NCBI RefSeq assembly: GCF_014298075.1
Contig: NZ_CP060418.1
Span: forward strand, 2,542,001 to 2,606,000
Origin: Enterobacter sp. JUb54
Lineage (GTDB): Bacteria > Pseudomonadota > Gammaproteobacteria > Enterobacterales > Enterobacteriaceae
Reading direction: 5' to 3'
DNA length: 64,000 nucleotides
A program made the translations under genes and the position numbers. This document shows, piece after piece, positions 57,627-64,000 of this stretch. Numbering within the stretch: the first letter of the stretch is position 1; each line of letters begins with the position of its first letter. The notes under the pieces were generated by a model. It saw nothing but the letters and a program-made list of their open reading frames with translations. It did not search any database and was not told the origin of the DNA.

Positions 57627-58459
57627 TGCCGGCCTATCTGTTTTTGCGTCGCCTGCGTCGCTCCCCCGCCGCCTTTTGCGGGCTGGTGATTATCACGTTG
57701 CTGCTGCTGGTGGCGCTGTTCGCCCCCTGGCTGGCGCCGCTCGATCCCAACTGGCAGGATGCCGCCGCGCGGTTGCAGGGGCCGGGAGCGCAGCACTGGC
57801 TCGGCACCGACAGCTATGGCCGCGACCTGCTGTCACGTCTGATTTACGGCGCGCGCCCGGCGCTGGGGCTGGTGGCGCTGGTCACCCTTATCACCCTGCC
57901 CGTCGGTCTGCTGGTGGGGATTTTGTCCGGCTATTACGGCGGCTGGCTGGAGCGGGTTCTGATGCGTTTCACCGACGTGGTGATGTCGATGCCGCGCCTG
58001 ATCCTCGCCTTTGCCTTTGTCGCCATGCTCGGGCCGGGGCTGGTTAACGGCGCGCTGGCGCTGGCCCTCACCACCTGGCCGGCCTATGCCCGTCAGGCAC
58101 GCAGCGAAATTCAACGCCTGCGCCACAGCGATTATCTGGCCGCCGCCGAAATGATGGGAATTCGCGGCTGGCGCTTGCTGGTCGGCCATATTTTGCCGCT
58201 GTGCCTGCCTTCGGCTATCGTGCGGCTGGCGCTGGACCTGGCGGGGATTATTCTTGCCGCCGCCGGGCTGGGCTTCCTTGGCCTCGGCGCGCGTCCGCCG
58301 ATGGCGGAATGGGGGGCGATGATTGCCGACGGCATGCAGGTCATTTTCGATCAGTGGTGGATTGCCGCCGCCCCTGGCGCGGTGATCCTGATTGCCAGCC
58401 TCGCATTTAACCTGCTGGGCGACGGCCTGCGCGATGTTCTGGAGCCACAACATGACTGA
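57626..58459 (+). CDS. ABC permease, DppC-like
   Basis: This 277-residue permease has the DppC-type N-terminal helix and soluble part (PNWQDAAARLQGPGAQHWLGTDSYGRDLLSRLIYGAR). The EAA loop is RSEIQRLRHSDYLAAAEMMGIRGWRLLVGHILP, and LGLGARPPMAEWGAMIADG follows. Its stop overlaps the downstream ATPase start by 8 bases. It is the heterodimer partner of the preceding permease. Confidence 0.9.
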   Translation: MPAYLFLRRLRRSPAAFCGLVIITLLLLVALFAPWLAPLDPNWQDAAARLQGPGAQHWLGTDSYGRDLLSRLIYGARPALGLVALVTLITLPVGLLVGILSGYYGGWLERVLMRFTDVVMSMPRLILAFAFVAMLGPGLVNGALALALTTWPAYARQARSEIQRLRHSDYLAAAEMMGIRGWRLLVGHILPLCLPSAIVRLALDLAGIILAAAGLGFLGLGARPPMAEWGAMIADGMQVIFDQWWIAAAPGAVILIASLAFNLLGDGLRDVLEPQHD

Positions 58460-59288
58460 TACCCGACTCTCCGTTCGCGGGCTGTGCATCGACTACCCTG
58501 CCGCCCGGGTGGTGAATAACGTCAATTTTAGCCTCGGCAACGAGCGGCTGGCGCTGGTGGGCGAGTCCGGTTCGGGCAAATCCATGACCGCCCGCGCCCT
58601 GATGGGGCTGGTACGCAAGCCGGGAGTGGTCAGCGCCGAGACGCTGAACGTGCTGGGTCACGACCTTCTGACCCTCAACGACCGCGGCTGGCGGGCGCTG
58701 CGCGGCAACGATATCGCCATGATTTTACAGGACCCACGCTATGCGCTGAACCCGGTGCAAAGCATTCAGGCGCAGCTGGAAGAAGCGTTAACGCTGCATC
58801 AGCGCCTGAGCCGCCGCGCCCGGCTGGAGGCGGTAAAAGCCGCCGTAAATGCCGTCGGCCTCGATCTCCCGGTGCTCAGCCGCTATCCCGGCGAGCTCTC
58901 CGGCGGGATGGGCCAGCGGGTGATGATCGCCATCGCGCTGCTTAACAACCCGAAAGTGCTGATTGCCGACGAACCCACCTCGGCGCTCGACTCCCGATTG
59001 CGTAATCAGATACTCGAACTGCTGGTGGAACAGTGCGAACAGCGGCAAATGGCGATGCTGTTAATAAGCCACGATCTGCCGCTGGTGGCGGAACATTGCC
59101 ATCGGGTGCTGGTGATGTATCAGGGCATGCAGGTGGATGAGATGCCGGCGCGGGAACTGCCTCAGGCGACCCATCCCTATACCCGCACGCTCTGGACCTG
59201 CCGCCCCGATGCCGGCACCTATGGCCAGATGTTGCCGACGCTCGACAGAACCCTGGATTTTACGGAGGCGGCACATGGCAGTCGTTAA
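58452..59288 (+). CDS. ABC ATPase, DppD-like
   Basis: This 278-residue ATPase has Walker A GESGSGKS at about residues 36-43, signature LSGGMGQRVMIAIAL, Walker B VLIADEPTSALD and the switch histidine in LLISHDLPLVAEHC. I start it at the ATG at 58452, in the overlap with the permease; an earlier ATG at 58392 lies inside that gene. It is shorter than DppD (about 327) and lacks most of the C-terminal iron-sulfur-type extension. It overlaps the next ATPase by 14 bases. Confidence 0.88.
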   Translation: MTDTRLSVRGLCIDYPAARVVNNVNFSLGNERLALVGESGSGKSMTARALMGLVRKPGVVSAETLNVLGHDLLTLNDRGWRALRGNDIAMILQDPRYALNPVQSIQAQLEEALTLHQRLSRRARLEAVKAAVNAVGLDLPVLSRYPGELSGGMGQRVMIAIALLNNPKVLIADEPTSALDSRLRNQILELLVEQCEQRQMAMLLISHDLPLVAEHCHRVLVMYQGMQVDEMPARELPQATHPYTRTLWTCRPDAGTYGQMLPTLDRTLDFTEAAHGSR

Positions 59289-59979
59289 TCTCGATGCATT
59301 GCAGGTCAATTTTGCCGATAAAACGGCGGTTTCAGCCGCCAGTTTCAGCGTTGAGGCGGGGGAAACCTTCAGCCTGATCGGTGCCTCCGGCTGCGGGAAG
59401 TCGACCATTTTACGGGTGCTCGCCGGTCTTCAGCGCGAGTGGCATGGCCGGGTCGAGCTCTTCGATAAGGCCATCACCCCCGGCGTGCGTTTTCAGGGGG
59501 CATTGCGGCGCAACGTGCAGATGGTATTTCAGGATCCCTACGCGTCGCTGCATCCCAATCATACGCTGTGGCGCACCCTGGCAGAGCCGCTGAAAATTCA
59601 TGGTATCGACGAGATTACGCAGCGGGTGACCACCGCGCTGGAACAGGTAGGGCTGCCGGCGGATGCCGTCCAACGTTATCCGCATCAGCTCTCCGGCGGC
59701 CAGCGTCAGCGCGTGGCGATTGCCCGCGCCCTGCTGCTGCGCCCGCAGATCCTGCTACTGGATGAGCCAACCTCGGCGCTGGATATGTCGGTGCAGGCGG
59801 AAATTCTGAATCTGCTGAACCGCTTGAAACAGGAGCACGGAATGACCTATCTGCTGGTCAGTCACGATGCCGATGTGATTGCCCATATGTCAGACCGGGC
59901 GGCCTTTATGGCGCAAGGGGTGATTCAGCGCTTCTTCGATCGCGAAGCGCTGGTGAACGGTGAACATCGGATGGGGTAA
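59275..59979 (+). CDS. ABC ATPase, DppF-like
   Basis: This 234-residue ATPase has Walker A GASGCGKST at about residues 36-44, Q-loop region VFQDPYASLHPNH, signature LSGGQRQRVAIARALLL, Walker B ILLLDEPTSALD and switch His in YLLVSHDADVIAHM. It is shorter than DppF (about 334). The ATG at 59275 follows GGAGG at 59264-59268; a longer reading from 59137 would run through the previous gene in another frame. It is the last gene of the five-gene importer operon. Confidence 0.88.
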   Translation: MAVVNLDALQVNFADKTAVSAASFSVEAGETFSLIGASGCGKSTILRVLAGLQREWHGRVELFDKAITPGVRFQGALRRNVQMVFQDPYASLHPNHTLWRTLAEPLKIHGIDEITQRVTTALEQVGLPADAVQRYPHQLSGGQRQRVAIARALLLRPQILLLDEPTSALDMSVQAEILNLLNRLKQEHGMTYLLVSHDADVIAHMSDRAAFMAQGVIQRFFDREALVNGEHRMG

Positions 59980-59983
59980 GGTT

Positions 59984-60018
59984 TTCCCGGGTAAGGCGTT
60001 GACGCCGCTACCCGGGAA
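59984..60018. repeat. REP palindrome between DppF-like gene and aminotransferase
   Basis: TTCCCGGGTAAGGCGT and ACGCCGCTACCCGGGAA (with a GACG junction) make a strong palindrome in a 55-bp gap between convergent genes. REP-like; may end transcription on both sides. Confidence 0.75.
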
Positions 60019-60034
60019 TCGTACTGCGCGGAAG

Positions 60035-61372
60035 TTACTTCGCCAGGCTGGCAAAGCGGGTGAAGACGCTGTCAAAAATCGCCAGCCCTTTCGCCACCTG
60101 CTCGGCGCTGATGGTGCATGGCGGCACCACGTGGATACGGTTTTCCACCACAAACGCCAGCAGACCGGCCTCGGTTAACGCGCCTTTAATCGCCGCCATA
60201 TCCGCGGCGGTTAACGCCGTTTTCTGCTCACGATTGCTGACCAGTTCCAGCGCCTGGAACAGACCACGGCCGCGCACATTACCGATAATCGCGTGTTTTT
60301 CCGCCAGCGCTTCCAGCCCCGGACGCAGCACTTCATTACCGATGGTCGCCGCGTTCTCCACCACTTTCTCTTCTTTCATCGCGTCAATGGTGGCGACAAT
60401 CGCCGCCATCGCCAGCGGGTGGCCGGAATAGGTCAGCCCCCCGGCAAAGAAATGGTCGTCAAAGTAGCGGGCGATAGGCTCGCTGATCAACACCCCGCCT
60501 GCCGGTACATACCCGGCGTTCACCCCTTTGGCGAAGGTCACCAGATCCGGCACGATGCCGTCCTGTTCGAAGGCAAACCAGCTACCGGTACGCCCAAACC
60601 CGGCCATCACCTCATCGAGGATCAGCACGATGCCAAACTCATCGGCCAGTGCCCGCACGCCTTGCATATAACCGTCAGGCGGCACCAGGATCCCGGCGGT
60701 TCCCGGAATCGACTCCAGCAGAATCGCGGCAATGGCGGTCGGGCCTTCACACTCGATCATTCTGCGCAGATGGGCCAGCGCACGCTGACACTCTTCCTCT
60801 TCCGTCAGCGCGTTAAATTCGCTGCGATAGAGGTACGGGTTAAAGAAGTGCACGTGCCCACGTGAATATTCGTTCGGTACGCGACGCCAGTCGCCGGTGG
60901 CGGCAATCGCGCTACCGGTATTGCCGTGGTAGGAGCGGTAGGCCGACAGCACTTTATCGCGCCCGGTGTACAACCGCGCCATCCGGATGGCGTTCTCGTT
61001 TGCGTCCGCCCCGGCGTTGGTGAAAAACACCTTGCTGAAGCCTTCCGGCGCCAGCTCGACAATGCGTTTGGCCGCTTCGCCGCGCGCCAGGTTGGCGGTG
61101 GCCGGCGCAATGGTCACCAGCTCATCCATCTGCGCTTTCATGGCCGCCAGCACGCGAGGATGCTGATAGCCGATGTTGACGTTGACCAGCTGGCTGCTGA
61201 AATCAAGGTAGGTATTGCCTTCGTAGTCCCACAGCTCGCAGCCTTTAGCCCCGGCAATCACCAGCGGATTGACATTGCCCTGTATCGACCACGAATGAAA
61301 GACATAAGCACGATCCAGTTGGCGTACTTCATCGTTGCTTACCGTAACATCGTTCTGTAATGCCAGCTTCAT
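60035..61372 (-). CDS. Class III PLP aminotransferase (taurine/omega-amino acid:pyruvate-like)
   Basis: This 445-residue class III aminotransferase has the PLP lysine in DLVTFAKGVNAGYVPAGGVL, the cofactor aspartate in VLILDEVMAGFGRTGSWFA, and the early signature FFTNAGADANENAIRMARLYTGRDKVLSAYRSYHGNTGSA. Its N-terminal part (HSWSIQGNVNPLVIAGAKGCELWDYEGNTYLDFSSQLVNVNIGYQHP) resembles taurine:pyruvate and related omega-transaminases. It converges on the peptide-type transporter, and a perfect palindrome lies 85 bp upstream. The substrate is undetermined; taurine, beta-alanine or other amines are possible. Confidence 0.87.
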   Translation of the reverse strand: MKLALQNDVTVSNDEVRQLDRAYVFHSWSIQGNVNPLVIAGAKGCELWDYEGNTYLDFSSQLVNVNIGYQHPRVLAAMKAQMDELVTIAPATANLARGEAAKRIVELAPEGFSKVFFTNAGADANENAIRMARLYTGRDKVLSAYRSYHGNTGSAIAATGDWRRVPNEYSRGHVHFFNPYLYRSEFNALTEEEECQRALAHLRRMIECEGPTAIAAILLESIPGTAGILVPPDGYMQGVRALADEFGIVLILDEVMAGFGRTGSWFAFEQDGIVPDLVTFAKGVNAGYVPAGGVLISEPIARYFDDHFFAGGLTYSGHPLAMAAIVATIDAMKEEKVVENAATIGNEVLRPGLEALAEKHAIIGNVRGRGLFQALELVSNREQKTALTAADMAAIKGALTEAGLLAFVVENRIHVVPPCTISAEQVAKGLAIFDSVFTRFASLAK

Positions 61373-61456
61373 ACCCTGCCCTCTCTCATGTCGTTGTTGT
61401 TGGATTCATCATTGGCTGCACAGCGGGAAAACGGATAGAGCCAGTGCGAGGAAAAT

Positions 61457-61477
61457 GATGTGACACCGTGTCACATC
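61457..61477. promoter_or_regulatory. Perfect 10-1-10 palindrome upstream of aminotransferase
   Basis: GATGTGACAC-C-GTGTCACATC is perfectly symmetrical. It contains TGTGA and TCACA separated by 7 bp, one more than a CRP site. It lies 85 bp upstream of the aminotransferase start in the 306-bp divergent region. A GntR- or LacI-type dimer is the likely binder; CRP is less likely because of the spacing. Confidence 0.7.
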
Positions 61478-61520
61478 GCCATAGCGCGACTGGCTCTGTG
61501 CCCGTCGGGTGAGCGTTTTT

Positions 61521-62443
<923 letters not shown>

Positions 62444-62456
62444 GGTTTTAGGGTTT

Positions 62457-62757
62457 GTAGCCCGGACAGGCGCTTGCGCCGCCTCCGGGAATACCCCGGT
62501 GGCGCTGCGCTGACCGGGCTACGGACTGTGCGGTTTTGGGTTTTGTAGCCCGGACAGGCGCTTGCGCCGCCTCCGGGAATGCCCCGGTGGCGCTGCGCTG
62601 ACCGAGCTACGGACTGTGCGGTTTTGGGGTTTGTAGCCCGGACAGGCGCTTGCACCGCCTCCGGGAATACCCCGGTGGCGCTGCGCTGGCCGGGCTACGG
62701 ACTGTGCGGTTTTGGGTTTTGTCGCCCGGACAGGTGCCTCAAGCATCTGTCCGGGCT
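62457..62757. repeat. 88-bp tandem REP array (about 3.4 copies)
   Basis: Units begin at 62457, 62545, 62633 and 62721 with GTAGCCCGGACAGGCGC (GTCGCCCGG in the last). Each holds two inverted REP parts and a linker with GACTGTGCGGTTTTGGG. The period is exactly 88 bp. The array fills the 324-bp gap between the SDR gene and the convergent ABC ATPase, and no gene is seen in it. Confidence 0.93.
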
Positions 62758-62767
62758 ACTGCATTGA

Positions 62768-63529
62768 TTAGCGGCTGCTTTGTAAAAACTGTCTGACGCG
62801 TTCGGAATCCGGGTTGGTGAAAAACTTCTCCGGCGGCGCTTTCTCAATCAGCAATCCTTTTTCAAGAAACACCACTTCATCTGACACCTGACGAGCAAAA
62901 TCCATTTCGTGGGTCACCACCACCATGGTGTATCCCTCTGCCGCCAGCGCCTTCATCACCCCCAGCACCTCATTGACCAGCTCGGGGTCCAGCGCCGACG
63001 TCGGCTCATCAAACAGAATCACCTCCGGCGACATCGCCAGCGAACGGGCAATCGCCACCCGCTGTTTCTGTCCGCCGGACAGGGTAATCGGCCAGGCATC
63101 GGCTTTGTGCGCCATCCCCACCTTTTCCAACTGCTGCAGGGCGATAGCATTGGCCTCATCGCGCTTCATGCCTTTGACACGAAGCAGCGCTTCGCTGACA
63201 TTCTGCTGCACGCTCAGGTGCGGCCACAGGTTAAAGCTCTGGAACACCATCCCCACCCGCTCGCGAATCTTTGACAGCTGGCGGTGGGACATGGCCTTAC
63301 CGTTTTGTTCGTCAATCCCCAGACGCTGGCCGCCGATGTGGATCTCGCCGCGGTCCGGCTGCTCCAGCCAGTTCATACAGCGCAGAAGCGTCGATTTACC
63401 AGAGCCAGACGAGCCTAAAATACTCACCACTGACCCCTTTTCAACCGTCAGGTTGATGTCGCGCAGCACCTCAATATTATCAAACTGCTTGGAGACGTTT
63501 TTAATACTCACAGCCGTTGTATCAGGCAT
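62768..63529 (-). CDS. Polar amino acid ABC transporter ATPase (GlnQ/HisP-like)
   Basis: This 253-residue ATPase has Walker A GSSGSGKST at about residues 38-46, the amino-acid-importer motif NLWPHLSVQQNVSEALL, signature LSGGQKQRVAIARSLA, Walker B ILFDEPTSALDPELV and switch His in VVVTHEMDFARQV. Its start overlaps the end of the permease gene by 8 bases. The substrate of this polar amino acid importer cannot be told from the ATPase. Confidence 0.92.
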   Translation of the reverse strand: MPDTTAVSIKNVSKQFDNIEVLRDINLTVEKGSVVSILGSSGSGKSTLLRCMNWLEQPDRGEIHIGGQRLGIDEQNGKAMSHRQLSKIRERVGMVFQSFNLWPHLSVQQNVSEALLRVKGMKRDEANAIALQQLEKVGMAHKADAWPITLSGGQKQRVAIARSLAMSPEVILFDEPTSALDPELVNEVLGVMKALAAEGYTMVVVTHEMDFARQVSDEVVFLEKGLLIEKAPPEKFFTNPDSERVRQFLQSSR

Positions 63530-64000
63530 GACTCATTCCTCTTTTGGCTCCCAGAGCGCTCAGTCGTTTGATCAGCAGCTCCAGCACAATGCTGACGGCC
63601 CAGTACAACGCAATGGCGACAATAAACGCGTTAAACGGGATGAAATAGGTCGCCTGGACGCTGTTGGCCGCGGCGGTAATCTCCTGAACGGTAATAATGC
63701 TCAAAAAAGCCGTATCCTTCAGGCAAATAATCAGCTGGTTACCCAGTAGCGGTAATGCTGATGAGACGATATTCGGCAAAATAATTCGCCGGAATATTTG
63801 ATAACGCGAAAAACCCTGGGCGACGGCGGCTTCGATATAGCCCCCGGAAAATACCCGGCGCTGGCTGCGCAATATTTCAAAGAAATAGGCGCCGTGGTAG
63901 ATAATTAACGCAATCAGCCCGGCGGTCCATGCTTCCATATTGATCCCGACTTCCGGTAATCCGTAATAGAGCAAATAGGCCAGAATCAGAAAAGGAATAG
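63522..64000 (-). CDS. Polar amino acid ABC permease, C-terminal part (HisM/GlnP-like)
   Basis: The frame stays open to the end of the window, so the N-terminus is missing. About 158 residues are present. The EAA loop GGYIEAAVAQGFSRYQIFRRIILPN is the conserved ATPase contact, and AYFFEILRSQRRV precedes it. It belongs to the HisMQ-type permease family and overlaps the ATPase gene. A binding protein and possibly a second permease would lie beyond the window. Confidence 0.9.
   Translation of the reverse strand, partial: IPFLILAYLLYYGLPEVGINMEAWTAGLIALIIYHGAYFFEILRSQRRVFSGGYIEAAVAQGFSRYQIFRRIILPNIVSSALPLLGNQLIICLKDTAFLSIITVQEITAAANSVQATYFIPFNAFIVAIALYWAVSIVLELLIKRLSALGAKRGMSHA

Overview
The window is chromosomal DNA of a gammaproteobacterium in the Enterobacteriaceae, most like Klebsiella or Raoultella. 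The evidence is the complete enterobactin/ferric-enterobactin locus in the gene order of E. coli K-12, the flanking ybdO-ybdN-ybdM-ybdL-hcxA-ybdD-cstA genes, a full methionine-salvage (mtn) set that E. coli K-12 lacks but Klebsiella has, a betTIBA cluster, and abundant REP/BIME and ERIC repeats. No phage, IS element, rRNA, tRNA or CRISPR array was seen.

Layout. 1-3468: end of a LysR regulator (ybdO), the PAPS-reductase-like/ParB-like pair ybdN-ybdM, and the methionine aminotransferase ybdL. 3500-7300: mtnCD and mtnA/mtnK, with perfect MetJ boxes (AGACGTCT) in both divergent intergenic regions. 7300-12300: a four-gene operon of a CUT2-type (ribose-like) ABC importer plus an LVIVD-repeat protein, with weaker MetJ-like boxes upstream; methylthioribose is a plausible but unproven cargo. 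12335-16600: hcxA, an SDR gene, and cstA-ybdD. 16790-17548: a 95-bp tandem array (7.7 copies) built on REP sequences. 17549-36558: entHABEC / fepB / entS / fepDGC / entF-ybdZ-fes / fepA-entD, with Fur-box-like sites in three divergent promoter regions; fepE is absent. 36550-46955: a sugar-utilisation island with a second CUT2 ABC importer, a DUF2291 lipoprotein, a SorC-type regulator, a split transketolase, a fucose-isomerase-like protein and an FGGY kinase. 46953-47924: two tandem near-identical hok/sok type I toxin-antitoxin loci. 47928-53845: betT / betIBA (choline to glycine betaine). 53933-59979: a GNAT acetyltransferase and a five-gene Dpp/Opp-type importer. 60035-64000: a class III aminotransferase with a perfect palindromic operator-like site, an ERIC element, a YdfG-like SDR, an 88-bp REP tandem array, and the start of a polar amino acid ABC transporter.

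How the parts work together. The ent/fep genes make, activate, export, re-import and hydrolyse enterobactin under iron control. The mtn genes recycle methylthioribose to the 2-keto acid that YbdL can transaminate to methionine, and the operators suggest control by MetJ. The sugar island looks like a single regulon: its two operons share the palindrome TGAATA-N2-TATTCA, a CRP-like site and about 100 bp of related promoter sequence. Its enzyme set (isomerase, FGGY kinase, two-subunit transketolase) fits the isomerase-kinase-transketolase route described for the branched pentose D-apiose. That substrate is a hypothesis. The island and the tandem hok/sok loci lie between entD and bet, beside the position where E. 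coli K-12 carries hokE, so the segment looks like a site of lineage-specific insertion.
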